Origin: Eustoma russellianum
Taxonomy: Eukaryota; Streptophyta; Magnoliopsida; Gentianales; Gentianaceae
Direction of reading: 5' to 3'
Length of the DNA: 64,000 nt
NCBI GenBank assembly: GCA_036186865.1
Contig: AP025063.1
Span: forward strand, 345,552 to 409,551
Both the position numbers and the translations under genes were made by a program. Under the pieces are notes generated by a model. The model was not told where the DNA came from. It ran no database searches and saw nothing but the letters and a program-made list of their open reading frames with translations. Shown piece by piece: positions 45,601 through 55,729 of the stretch; the stretch's first letter is position 1, and every line of letters starts with the position of its first letter.

Positions 45601-48600
45601 GGTTGAAGGAGGTTGAAAGAGGCTTATTGTAAGAACAAATCTGGACCGTTGGATCAAAACAGTTACGATAACCGAAGATAAGATCAAATCTGGAGCGTTG
45701 GATCAACAACCGCGATCAACCGCAGATAACCGTAGGATCAGAATTGATCTTGACCGTTGGATCACCGCAGATAAATCGTAGACCGTAGGATCAAGTAATT
45801 ATTTTTCTGGAAAAATTTAAGAAAATTTATCCAAAAAGATAAGAACCGGGCGAGCCACGAGCCACGAGCACGAGCCGGCCGGACGGGCGGGTGGCGGCGG
45901 CGCGCGTGTGTGGTGAACCTTGCCTGAGCTACGTTCTGACTCCGTCAGAAAACTTCTCATGCCCAAGGGCACATTTTAGAAAGCTCCAACTTGTAACTTA
46001 TATGGTGGCCTTTCTCTCTCAAGTGGACAATGTGGTATACAAGCAAATTGGTGATGTGTTCACTCCTCAAGAGGCCACATCACCAATTTTTCTAATTTCC
46101 ACCAATTTTACTTCAACTTTGAGCATTAATTTCTCATTCACCCGGTATCGGAATCGAGTGATTCAAAAGCCAAAAATCATCTACTCATTACGTAGATAAT
46201 TTAGAAATTTTTAGTTTTCGTTTTCGATTGACGAACACTAATCATAATTAAGCTCAAAGTATGGTGGTTGTCAACTTTTGACAAACCCACTTGCAATCCA
46301 ACCTTTTCCCATTTCATTTCTCCAACAGAAACTTGATCTATCTTTGATTTCCTCTAAAGTTTTTTGCCCCCTTTTTTCCAGAATCTTACTATTGTTTAAT
46401 TGTTTTTGTGACCGTTAATTATTCTGTAGCATTAGCTTCTTTGTTGAACTAGTTTAAGTGCTGGGTTTTTGTGATAATGTTAGCTCGTCTTGATTATTCG
46501 AATATTTCTTGATACCTGGGTCGTATTGGTCCCAAATGCTAGCTAGTTCTTTTTGGCTTTTCTTAAGAGCCTAGATGCCATCAACTCTTTCATGATCACT
46601 TGATACCGGTTTAGATGGGGATTTGAGCTTATTGGCTGGTAACTTTCTTTGAAATCTTGTCTGGTCCTTTTCCCGCTGCTGGCATGCACCTATGTAGTAT
46701 CTTTTTTTTTTTTTTTGGGAGGGGGTGAGTGGGTGGGGACAGGTGGGGGGGGGTGAGAAGGGATTCAAACTCGAATCCCTGATATTGGAGATATGATACT
46801 CAACCGCTAGACCTAAAGGTTTTTCGTATTCAGCCATGTAGTATCTTAAGATTCTGGAGCACCTATTCTTAATTAAAATGAACATCAAGCTATGAATTGC
46901 TATTTTGGTATCATATTTTATTTCTCGGGCTTTATGCTAACAGAGACAATTGTTTCCATTTGTTGGAGTAGGTGACTTAAAAGAAAGCTTTTATATTGGT
47001 CCTCTGGTGGAAACTTCTTATCTGAATCAGTGGCCTCGAGAAGGTCTGCGAATTTGTCAAGATTTCTTAATCATTTTTATCCTCTTTAAACTAGTATTAC
47101 CAGAAAATAAAAAATTTTGACCCGGAAACATTATCTAAGACAAGTGCTACTCTTAGAGTAACCTCTCCTGCATCCACTATGCATGACGCTTTTTTTCCAA
47201 TTCAAGATTCGATAATATCTGAATATTTCTTGGTATTTGGGTAGTTTTGTTCCAAAAACAAACTACTTAGATATCATGAACTCTTTTCTCTTCTCTTGAT
47301 GCGGGGTTGGGGATATAGACTCATCGAGCTTGTATCTTTATTTGAATGCTCGCTGGATCATTTTTCCCTCTGTTGGTGGATACTCCTAGGTGATATCTTA
47401 AGGCTCTAGAGCACCTACATCTTCTTTTCATTGTAAGACCAGCATCAATTAGATTATGCTACATCGTCACTTACCTTTTCATTGTAATCAACACAAAGAT
47501 CAAGGTGTAAAATGCTATTTCAGGTATCATATTTGATTTCATGGGTTTTAATGAAACATAGCCCTGAAACAACTGTTTCTGTTTGTTGGAGTAGGTGACT
47601 CAAAAGAGCACTTTGATATTAGTCCTCCCGAGGAAACATCCTCTCTGAATCATTGGCCTGAAGAAGGTATGCCTCTTGTCAAGTTTTTTTATGGCCCATT
47701 TATTTCTTCTTTAGTCTAAGATTACCAGAAAAGATAATTTTGTCCAGAAAAACATTATCTAAGACAAATGCTGATGTTATGCAAACTCTTCTTGCATCAT
47801 GACGGCTTTTTCCCCATTCAAGATGAAAATACTATTGCACTATTTTGTAACATCGAAAATTCATCTTTTGTGCTATACGCTTTCAGCACTCCTTCCGTCT
47901 TGGAGGTTGACAATGGAGGATTACTATAAGAACATTCTGTAAGTAACAGTTGCTGGAGGTATATTTTATGCAGGCATATAAATTCATTGTCTTTTGCTTT
48001 TCATGTGCCTATTGAATCATAATCACATGTGTACTTTTGTTCTAGGTGCAGTAGGTCACCCCCACCCCCACCTCCGCCCCCGCCCTCTAACCACCAACAA
48101 TAACAATATTACTCCATTGTCTTAGAGGCTCCTGCCTATGGCATGGTAAGGGGGTCGGGTGTACGTAACCTTACCCATGTGTTGGGAACACACAGAGGTT
48201 GTTTCAGATGACCATAATGAAAATTAAATGTTCATGTTTTGTGGTTATGCTGAAATTTGAATCTTGATCAGATGTCCACGGGTGTAATCTAACACTTCTT
48301 GTCAGTGTTGAGTTTAATTTCTTAGTACATGTCTGCGTTCTAGGAAATTGTTCTAGATCATCAGTGAAAATTCTCTTTATGAGTGTGATTCAGTTCTCAC
48401 AGGAAAAAAAAAAAGATTTCCAATGCATATGTTTTTGCCAGCACATGTATGTTGAGATTATTGTGGTTTTCTGATGGTTGGTTATGGATTAAGTTAATTC
48501 AGTTTATCTTTTGTGTTGTCGGACAGTACTTACCCTATTAATTCCGTTGAATAGTACTGTATGTTTCTTCTGTCTTTCTTCTTTTTTTTTTTCTAGATAC

Positions 48601-50754
48601 TTCTGTCTTTCTTCATCCGTTGTCTAATCAATAAGCGGCCACTTTTTCGTTTTCAATTTACAGAGATGTTGGGAGAAGACTACTGTCACTGATTGCCCTT
48701 GCACTAAACTTGGCAGAAGACTTTTTTGTAAAAGTGGGGGCCCTCGATCGACCTAACGGCTTTCTTCGGCTATTGCACTATCCAGGTCTCCTTTTTCCCT
48801 TCACATTTTTTCTTGTCTTTTTGTGCACACGAATTCTTGATCAGAAGTTTTCGCACCTAGACTGTTGTCTTCATATTTTCTTTTAATTGCAAATGGCAAG
48901 GAACATTCTGTCACTGAAACCAATGCTTTCTTCTGGTCTTGCAGGGTGTTTAGAACAGTCTGATCATGAAGTTTTTGGTGCTTCTGCCCATTCTGATTAT
49001 GGAATGGTAACTTTACTGGCAACTGACGGTGTTCGGGGACTTCAGGCATGTTTGTTTGTTACTATGTCTCATATGCGTAGTAGGATCACAGGTTTACGTT
49101 ATGCTTCCTGTGCTCATTAGGTATGCAGGGACAAATTCAGGCAACCTCAGGTTTGGGAAGATGTGAATCATATCAATGGGTTAGTTTCTACTTTTCGACT
49201 TAAGTGTGATGGAATCATCAATTTCAAAATAAAGGAGGCCCCTTAAGTAGTGCATGTACAGGACTGCAGCGTGCTATTATGATTACTTTGAATCAAAAGA
49301 TTAGCTGAATTTATACTTTTCAAGATATTAATGCCTAGGATATTAGTTTAGGCTCGCTTTTAATGTATTGACTATATCTTATTATCTGTACTGTTATTGA
49401 GTTATTAGACAACTCACCTAAAATTTTGTCTTGTAAAGACTGACTTTTCTGTTGAAGCTTGGTGGATATAAGATTAGTATTCCACTCCTGTCAGTGAAGG
49501 ATATCGTAAGGAGTTCACTTTGTTGCTTTGTTGGGACTATTCCCACCACCCTTCTCTTCACTTTCACCATCATCCCTCATTCTTTTATTTGGTAGAACAA
49601 ATATGACCTTCACTCCCAAGAAGATTCATTAGGACAATACGGATATGTTTAAGGTCCCAAGCATTATGTAGTATTTTGGATTTTACGGATTGACATTTAT
49701 TGCAACCATTCTGACCATCTGTGCTGTAAAAAACTATAATACATTAGAAGAATAAACCACTATAAAGTGGAAATATACATGGGAAGAGCATTATAAGGTT
49801 GAGATAACTTTGCACTTGCAAATATTTGAACCCAAGACCTTGTTTGAGGACTCAGCTCTACCCATTTGAGCTAGCTTCGTTTGCTTATCTGTATGTAAAT
49901 TTAAGAGGCTGAGGAGGATGGATTTTGTAATTTCCTTTAAAGTTCAGCAATTTTGTCACACTGCGGTTAATGATATCTGACATTTGGTTCTTTAGTGCTT
50001 TCATAGTTAACATCGGGGATATGCTTGAGAGATGGACGAATTGCTTGTTTAGGTAAAATATCTTCTAATCTCACCGAAGATGATTTTCATGGCTGGTTGA
50101 TATACCACTTTCCTGCAGTTAATGAATCATTTTTGTGTATCTTCCATAACACAGAGCAAATGCAAAATATAGTTTATTCGATGCTTGTTTAATTTTTACC
50201 TTTCTTTGTAGGTCGACATTGCATAGAGTTCTTCCTGGACAAGAACGATACTCGGTATGTGGATTTGGTTCTTGGCTTGTGTTATTCTCCAGCTATGGTG
50301 ACTGATTTCCTTGTTTTCATGAAGGAATACAGTTTATATCATTATATCCGTCCTTTTTTATGTTGATTTCTCTCTCACTCACGGTGTCCTTGAGCGCCTC
50401 TGCATTCTGACATTTCATGACCATGGTTGTGCCTGTATTTTGCTCATCTTTAGATGGCTTTCTTCTTGGATCCGAATCCAGACTGCTTGGTAGAATGCTT
50501 ACCTAGTTGCTGCAGCGAGTCGTCTCCTCCTAGGTACGTCTTAATTGGTCTCTGTGTGTAATAGAACTGCATGTTAACAATCATGGGGTGTTTTTACCTT
50601 CTTCTGCATCCATAGTTTTCTTCCACTGCAGAAAGCTTTTGATTTTCCAAGTCTGTTTAGATGCATTCATTTGTTGACTTGCTGCACACACAGGTATCCT
50701 CCGATCCGTGCTGGAGACTACCTACAAGAACGATTCAGGCTTACCTATGCTTAA
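33666..50754 (+). CDS. 2-oxoglutarate/Fe(II)-dependent dioxygenase family protein
   Basis: Eleven coding exons join in frame: 33666-33743, 33888-34080, 46972-47043, 47887-47938, 48664-48785, 48945-49045, 49121-49179, 49996-50052, 50212-50254, 50454-50533 and 50694-50754. They give 918 nt, 305 residues. The N-terminal part (LPVIDL, then CGFFYLINHGI) is the DIOX_N domain. The catalytic barrel has the iron ligands HSD (exon 6) and the His of STLHRV (exon 9), with the 2-oxoglutarate-binding arginine in RYS. The sequence resembles the Arabidopsis At1g35190/At3g46490 group, whose substrates I cannot name. The protein is probably cytosolic. Intron 2 is 12,891 bp because copia-2 lies in it. Intron 6 has a GC donor. 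A second copy of exon 3 lies at 47595-47666. All ligands and other splice sites look intact. Confidence 0.88.
34253..35370 (-). repeat. Copia-2 3' LTR
   Basis: 1118 bp, TGTTAGTACT to TTCTCCAACA. The U3 holds a series of CCGTTGGATCA and CCGTAGGATCA motifs (about 34630-34830) and a GC-rich block with GCGCGCGCGC near 34940. CTTAAGACGAATT at 34348-34360 is the primer-matching motif. Confidence 0.92.
38023..38368 (-). repeat. Copia-3 3' LTR
   Basis: 346 bp, running TGAAAAATTT to GATTCCAACA on the plus strand. It carries TATATATTC near 38104. Confidence 0.94.
38376..42860 (-). pseudogene. Copia-3 gag-pol, one frame with two stop codons
   Basis: The whole polyprotein stays in one reading frame. 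It is interrupted by an in-frame TGA at 42480-42482 (gag, after residue 126) and an in-frame TAA at about 38964-38966 (just before RNase H). The domains in order are a copia-type gag start (LNGKNFLLWSQSV), zinc knuckle CSHCNKLGHTQDKC, protease WVLDTGATDHM and integrase HRRMGHPSL..C..C with HSDLWGPS and RTDNGTKY. Reverse transcriptase with IVYVDDIIL and RNase H with YTDADWAGS follow. A Pro/Ser/Asn-rich linker lies between integrase and RT. Confidence 0.92.
42904..42914 (-). promoter_or_regulatory. Copia-3 primer-binding site (initiator-Met tRNA)
   Basis: TGGTATCAGAG on the minus strand starts at the base after the LTR. It is the usual plant copia primer site and serves as the internal contrast for copia-1 and copia-2. 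Confidence 0.93.
42915..43262 (-). repeat. Copia-3 5' LTR
   Basis: 348 bp, matching 38023-38368 except for one extra A in each of two A runs. Confidence 0.94.
45249..45263 (-). promoter_or_regulatory. Copia-2 presumed primer-binding site (non-tRNA)
   Basis: The minus-strand sequence after the 5' LTR is TTCTTAAGACGAATT, at the same offset as in copia-1. It is the reverse complement of the copia-2 LTR motif at 45359-45371 and 34348-34360 (13 bases, exact). Confidence 0.6.
45264..46327 (-). repeat. Copia-2 5' LTR (promoter LTR)
   Basis: 1064 bp. It lacks a segment of roughly 55 bp that the 3' LTR has after ACAGTTACGAT (junction near 45670). TATATATT on the minus strand at about 45583-45590 is the likely TATA box. 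Confidence 0.92.
46490..47830 (+). repeat. Tandem duplication carrying exon 3 of the dioxygenase gene
   Basis: Unit 1 (about 46490-47195) and unit 2 (about 47196-47830) align along their length. Shared phrases are GAATATTTCTTG, ATCTTAAG..CTGGAGCACCTA, TGTTGGAGTAGGTGACT and ATTACCAGAAAA, then CATTATCTAAGACAA. Each unit has one 72-nt exon (46972-47043 and 47595-47666) with the same acceptor and the same phase. The first encodes the family-like KESFYIGP..NQWP. The second encodes KEHFDISP..NHWPEE. Confidence 0.85.
46690..46825 (-). mobile_element. tRNA-like SINE fragment in intron 2
   Basis: On the minus strand TTAGGTCTAGCGGTTGAG resembles an A box and GGATTCGAGTTTGAATCCC a B box. A G-rich tract lies just to its left. 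Confidence 0.45.
48085..48235 (-). mobile_element. SINE-like repeat, family A, in intron 4
   Basis: AACAATATTACTCC..TTAGAGGCTCCTGCCTATGGC..GGTCGGGTGTACGTAACC and GTTGGGAACACACAGAGGTTG. It is preceded by a C-rich run of CCCCCACC units. Confidence 0.6.
49046..49120 (+). other. GC-AG intron of the dioxygenase gene
   Basis: Exon 6 ends CTTCAG and is followed by GCATGT. Exon 7 starts after ..CATTAG. The family sequence GLQ|VCRDK is restored only if this 75-nt intron is removed with a GC donor. Reading through gives a stop at about 49118. Confidence 0.75.
49795..49885 (-). mobile_element. tRNA-like SINE head in intron 7
   Basis: On the minus strand AGCTAGCTCAAATGGGTAGAGC is A-box like, and CTTGGGTTCAAATATTT is a B box. 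It is not an intact tRNA. Confidence 0.45.
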
Positions 50755-51055
50755 TGGGGCAAATTGGAGTATAGGTTACATGGTGATATACGACACATCG
50801 ATTTGATGGTAAAGGGGCTTGTTTAATAACCCTTTCAAGATGGTCGCAGAATCAAATGTCTTTGTATCATAAAAGTCGGCCAATGAAACAGAATTTCTGT
50901 CGCTGTAGTTTGGCTGTTCTTTGAATGTTAATTGTTGCAATAGTGTTGCTTCAACACCTAGATGAAGGCGTACAAAGTAAGGTGGTGGTTCCCTTACGTG
51001 TGGTTTTTTGAAGCGGTTTATTGTATGACCGTGCTTATAATAGTAAGGCTTTTGT
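50755..51055 (+). other. 3' flank of the dioxygenase gene
   Basis: Probable 3' UTR. No polyadenylation signal could be fixed. Confidence 0.3.
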
Positions 51056-51059
51056 ATCA

Positions 51060-51310
51060 AATAGATGCATCTAATGATAACGATCAACAGCAACAACAAT
51101 ATATAACAACAAGATATACGGTGTATATCACAATCAAAAGTTATCGGTATGGTCTGGGGAGGATGAGAGGTAAGCAAACAATACTTAACTGTATCTCTGG
51201 TTCTATATGTATCTGCATTGATGACACAATAATATTGATATGCTAATATGTTAGTGAAAGAATTTAGTAAATACAAATATACATCTTCTAACATTAAAAT
51301 AGACATAACT
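51060..51310 (-). mobile_element. SINE-like repeat, family B
   Basis: CAGCAACAACAAT at the left is the complement of a TTG-type tail. It is followed by AAAAGTTATCGGTATGGTCTGGGGAGG and TGACACAATAATATTGATATG. Confidence 0.5.
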
Positions 51311-51314
51311 GTAT

Positions 51315-51659
51315 AAACAAAAAAAATGCAAAGCATTATCTTATTCATTAAACTGGTTGATTTGTTACATTGAGACCCATTAACGTTTGCAACTGTGCAA
51401 AAAATCTCAGCAATTGTTTAGCTACTAGCAAACACGAATCCAATTGTTCAGAAAAGGAAAAAAAAAAAATAGCAACTAGCAAGGGGATTCAAACTCAGAG
51501 AAGCGCAGGGAAGTGGAGAAGAAATATGGGATGAAGGGATGCCCGCGGTGTGGCGGTAGCTGCGTGGAAAGGTGGGGGTTTGGGGAGGGGGGTTGATTTA
51601 GTAATAGTACAGCATAGGTAAGAGGATTTGATTTGGGGCAGCGGGTAGAGAAGAGGGGA
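51315..51659. other. Unassigned intergenic stretch
   Basis: A-rich and then G-rich sequence with no supported gene. Confidence 0.3.
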
Positions 51660-51667
51660 GCTGCTGC

Positions 51668-51853
51668 GGGATTGGGATCTCCTCACCATCACTTTCCTCT
51701 CGCCCCTTTGTGAACGCGCGACACGTGGCAGCAAGGGAGGGTGGTGAGGCTACATAAAGGTCACCTGCATCTAGCCTCATCACCTCTCCTTACTGTCACT
51801 TGTCGCGTGGTTACGCGTCACCACACCTTCTTGCGGTGAAGGGATCATATCCC
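51668..51853. mobile_element. Foldback MITE, family M1
   Basis: Arms GGGATTGGGATCTCCTCACC.. and ..GATCATATCCC, with CGCGACACGTGGCAGCAAG and its inverse toward the centre. It is flanked by GCTGCTGC (51660-51667) and GCTGTTGC (51854-51861), a decayed 8-bp target duplication. Confidence 0.65.
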
Positions 51854-51864
51854 GCTGTTGCCAG

Positions 51865-52115
51865 GTGGGGGTGGTCGGGAAGAAGGATGGGAGGTTCTGG
51901 GTTTGGGCAGGGGTTATGTTGGAAAGGATGACTGTGGAGATTTTTTTTATTCGTTTTCTAATTAAGGGGTAAAGGAGTCCATTTGGTTAATAATATTTTA
52001 AGGAAATCATTTATATATAAATGAATAACGGTTTTTAGGTGTTTTACCTTTTAGTCCAAACATCAGGGTTGTTAAATGTTAAGAGTGTAATTTTAAACAT
52101 AGAGAGAGTTATTAC
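51865..52115. other. Unassigned intergenic stretch
   Basis: No supported feature. Confidence 0.3.
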
Positions 52116-52119
52116 AATT

Positions 52120-52395
52120 ACATCATCATCATTCGTACCCATTGTATCTTAATGACAGCACAATCTATCGTTAGGGTCTGGGAAGGGTAAGTGGTAGGCA
52201 GACAATACCTATGTCCCAAGGGATAGAGAGTCTGCTTCCAGTGAGACCCCCGACTCTATATGCACCTGCATAAATGACATAATAATAGAGATATGATGTG
52301 GTAGTGTGTTAGTGAGAGAATTCAAAAAATACAAAAAAGAGGCTTTCGATATTAAAATATACATAACGTGTATATGTACATGTAATGCAAAACAA
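52120..52395 (-). mobile_element. SINE-like repeat, family B
   Basis: GCACAATCTATCGTTAGGGTCTGGGAAGGG, GGCAGACAATACC, AAGGGATAGAGAGTCTGCTTCC and CTCTATATGCACCTGCATAAATGAC (read in parts) give a long, well-kept copy. Confidence 0.55.
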
Positions 52396-52399
52396 CGAT

Positions 52400-53395
52400 A
52401 AAACATAAGCAAACAAGTGCAAAGTCAACCTAAAGCGTAGATAATGTCTACGCTTATCTATGTCCCTAAATATACTCTAAAGTATCTCAATATATGACAT
52501 ATACCTCGTTAACCTTAATTTTATGTCTACAATTACATCAAGGAGGTAAATGTAAATACCTATCATGTAATCAACCAATATGGAAACTCTCAACACATGT
52601 ATTCATGTGATAACATGACTTGAAACGCACCTACAATCCATCTTCAATGACAACTCTTATTATGCAATGACCATTCATATTCGTTATTAGATGTGATATT
52701 GAATGACTATTTATGCATCGTGTAAAGTATTCACATCCATACTCGTAATTAGAGGAAAGTGACATTAATTAGAGGTGATATTGATTGACTATTTATGCAT
52801 CGTGTAAAGTATTCACATCCATACTCGTAATTAGAAGAGAGTGACATTAAATGACTACTACGTAATTACACATTGCACGACAGAGAGGAGGGTGAAGGGA
52901 TCTCAACCCAAGGTATGTTGCTATTTTTGTTAGATAATTGAATATAGCAATTTTCAGCTACAATAATGTAGTGCAAAGCGATCGCCTAATGCAGTCTACT
53001 TTGTTCTTAAACATACTTATTAAGTAATTGGTTGCATTTTGTATGGGTAAAGATAATGCGGATAATATACACATATTGTATCTTCAAATATCAAATTCAT
53101 ACTTATTCCATAATTACCAATCCTAAACAAGCTCTAAGAAAACTTTGGGTGTGAAAACTTATTAAGTTCGGATTAGACAGCTAAAAATTGGATAAAGATA
53201 GGTAGCTATCAGCAGTTTATTGTCCAATTGCCTTTGGTTTCAAGATAACATTTGTTATTAGAATAGACGAGGACCTATTAGATCAGAGATATGTCGAATA
53301 TGATATTACCATAGATAACACCGACCTTTGATATGACAATGGTAATGGTGGTATATGCTGATCCTTTTCCTTTCCTAGGTCAAGAATTGTCACTC
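52400..53395. other. Unassigned intergenic stretch with an 82-bp tandem repeat
   Basis: The phrase GTGATATTGA(A/T)TGACTATTTATGCATCG plus TGTAAAGTATTCACATCC occurs at about 52693 and 52775, a period of 82 bp. A decayed M1-like end (GAAGGGATCTCAACCC) occurs near 52893. No gene. Confidence 0.5.
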
Positions 53396-53434
53396 ATTGT
53401 ATATTTGTCGGTTTTTGTTGTCTTTGAGATATAC

Positions 53435-54465
53435 TAGTACGTTGAAGCTGGACCTTCACCAACGATCAGAGATGATCTGAAGTAAACGTCGTCAGCTCTT
53501 CCTGACTCGTGAATCCAAAATACTTCCTTGATCACCTGCACAGGGAAGCAAAGATCAGAGGTCCCAGGGTTATGACCCCGAGTTAAACCTTCCTACGCTC
53601 AAGTCAGTTTGGGACATTCTCACTGAGATATTTTTATGTTTGAAGAGTTTGAGATGATCTCACAGTTTTTATATAGAGATTTTCTCTGTATTAGCTCTTG
53701 AAGAAGAAAAGTTTCAGAATCCCTTCCTTTTACCTCCCTCCTGACCTTTATCCCTTCCGTTGTTCAAGGTCTCTACCAGTTGATAGGATGGAGACGTGTG
53801 TCAGGAGGGCTACTTTGTCTGCTGTAAGTGTACTGTGTGACTAGACAGATGCCTGCGGTTGTGGTTGCGTCAGTGGTTGAATCTATGACACGTAGGCTGG
53901 CCAGCAATAATGATTCTGTACTTGGCCAAGCGATGCTTGACACCTGTAAAGCACTTGCAAAATTGTATTGGTGGATCTCAGACGGCAGTTGATATGAACT
54001 TAACCGAGTTGATGAATCCGAGGCCAAGGTTTGAAGCAATCAAAGTGCTGAGGCCGAGACAATTTCGAGGCCGAGCAGAACTTGATTCCTTGTGAAATTA
54101 TAATGATATGAATATAGCTGAGACCGACCAGAAGTAGTTGGTTAACCAGCACATTGCTGAGTCGTGGCGCCATTGGAGTTCAACTAGGAATATGGCCGAG
54201 CTGAGATTCTCTGTGTGGTTTGGTCAAGAGCAATTAAATCTGCCGAGCCGAACAAACTAAGAAATACTTGGATTTGTCTTAGTCATTTTAGATGACTCGC
54301 CCCGCATGTTGATGACGAAAACCGAGGCTGATATCTTCTTGTTGAGATTGACCAGTCAAGTAGCTGAGTCTGAACTATAAACTTTTGTCTTATCTGAGCG
54401 GGTAGATTTTGTCTCGTCATAGTATGTGTTGCTGTTGTTTATTTGTCGGCTACATTAATGAATGT
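53435..54465 (-). mobile_element. Possible solo LTR or LTR fragment
   Basis: Read on the minus strand, a TATATAAAAAC box near 53680 is followed by a leader-like block ending CGTTGGTGAAGGTCCAGC near 53443. The upstream part is GC-richer, with repeated GAGGCCGAG/CCGAGCTGAG phrases. ATTTGTCGG occurs directly repeated at about 53404 and 54441. No TG..CA ends or coding region could be fixed, so this is tentative. Confidence 0.35.
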
Positions 54466-54469
54466 TAGG

Positions 54470-54847
54470 AAGGGGAAATAATTATGATCAACTTTAACAT
54501 CATGCATGCAATATCAAAATAAATACTACTTATATTTGCATTTAATGAGGTTTCAAATGGTGTAAATACATGGTATCTATCTAGACGGGGCATATGGTGT
54601 GCTTTTGTCTTCATCAGTGGAGAAACAAAATTTTCCAGGATACAAGAAAAAAAAAAGCTGCTGGTTAAGAATATTTTAGTTAGTTAAGTGATACAGTAAC
54701 TGTTCAAACCATGATGGTCTAATATCGGTTGAAGCTAAGGTTTCGATGCAATTCATAAACTGAACAATTTTCACTTTTATAATACGATATTGATTGGATC
54801 AGTAATTTAATTTATTGTGTATAGCGAACATTGAGTCATCTATACAT
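54470..54847. other. Unassigned intergenic stretch
   Basis: AT-rich, with no supported feature. Confidence 0.3.
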
Positions 54848-54856
54848 GTACATATA

Positions 54857-55040
54857 GGGATATGATCTTGTCATCGCAAGGGAGTGCGGTTACGCGTGAC
54901 CGCGTGACACGTGGCAGCAAGAGGGGGTGGTGAAGCTAGATGCAGGTGACCCTCATTTAACCTCAATATCCTTCCTTACTGCCACGTGTCGCGCGGTCAC
55001 AAAGGAGGTGAGGATAGTTGGGGTGAGTAGATCCCAGCCC
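54857..55040. mobile_element. Foldback MITE, family M1
   Basis: 184 bp, GGGATATGATC to GATCCCAGCCC. Inverted G-box arms GCGTGACACGTGGCAGCAAG and CTGCCACGTGTCGCGCGG flank a short centre. It is flanked by the exact 9-bp direct repeat GTACATATA (54848-54856 and 55041-55049). Confidence 0.78.
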
Positions 55041-55049
55041 GTACATATA

Positions 55050-55385
55050 GAGACATATGTCTCACTGGAAGCAAACTTTCTATCTCTTGTGATATACGTA
55101 TTGTTTGTCTATCTGTCTCTCATATTCTCCAGATCTTAGCGATAGTTTTTACTGTCATTGTGATATATTGGGTATGGTTGTATTATTTGTCTGTCTCTCA
55201 TATTCTCCAGACCTTAGCGATAGCTTTTGCTGTCGTTGGGATATATTGAGTATGATTGTTGTATTGTTTGTCTGTCTATCACCTTCTCCAGACCTTAACG
55301 ATAGCTTTTGATGTCGTTTATCGCTAATGATGTTGTTTGGATATATTGGGTATGGTTGTTGTTGTGTATAGCGAACACACTTAGT
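55050..55385 (+). mobile_element. SINE-like repeat, family B, with tandemly repeated 3' end
   Basis: After GTCTCACTGGAAGCAAACTTTC the 3' block is repeated three times at a period of about 80 bp (about 55102, 55184, 55265). Each unit reads TGTCTRTC.., CCAGAYCTTAGCGATAG, then GTTGTGATATATTGGGTATG or close variants, followed by TTG-type units. Confidence 0.6.
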
Positions 55386-55589
55386 TGTATATATATTTTT
55401 CACTAACACCATAGACCATACTAATGGTGCATAATTTCACATCCTAAAATTTTATTTGTATGTTTAGATTTTTATTTCGAATGTCGCTCTTTTGTAACAG
55501 CGGGTGGGGGGATGTCCATGGAGGGGGCCATAATAAATATTTGTATTTGTTAATCAATTGCACAAAAATTGTAGATATCACTGTACCAA

Positions 55590-55725
55590 AATTAGACAAA
55601 ATATAGTTCATTGAAATAACAATGAGTTAACATATGAGTATAGTTGTATACATCCGACCTCTTCATACTCTGACATAAACAAGTCTCTCTAAAACAATTA
55701 GATAATGTTGTTGTATAGTTCGTTG
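55590..55725 (+). mobile_element. SINE-like repeat, family A, degenerate
   Basis: Complement of the family: TTGTATACATCCGACC.., AACAAGTCTCTCTAAAACAAT and ATAATGTTGTTG tail. Confidence 0.45.
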
Positions 55726-55729
55726 AAAC

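Larger units (their letters stand above)
34253..46327 (-). mobile_element. Copia-2: Tork/Tnt1-like LTR retrotransposon, host of copia-3
   Basis: TG..CA LTRs are flanked by the 5-bp target duplication GAAAC (34248-34252 and 46328-46332). The span is 12,075 bp, or about 6.8 kb without the nested copia-3. It is related to copia-1 in the coding region but has quite different LTRs. The element lies in intron 2 of the dioxygenase gene, antisense to it. A purine tract abuts the 3' LTR at 35371. Confidence 0.95.

Noticed and set aside
47595..47666. Exon 3b as plain intronic noise
   Set aside because: It keeps length, phase, acceptor, donor and an open frame, so I kept it as a possible alternative exon.
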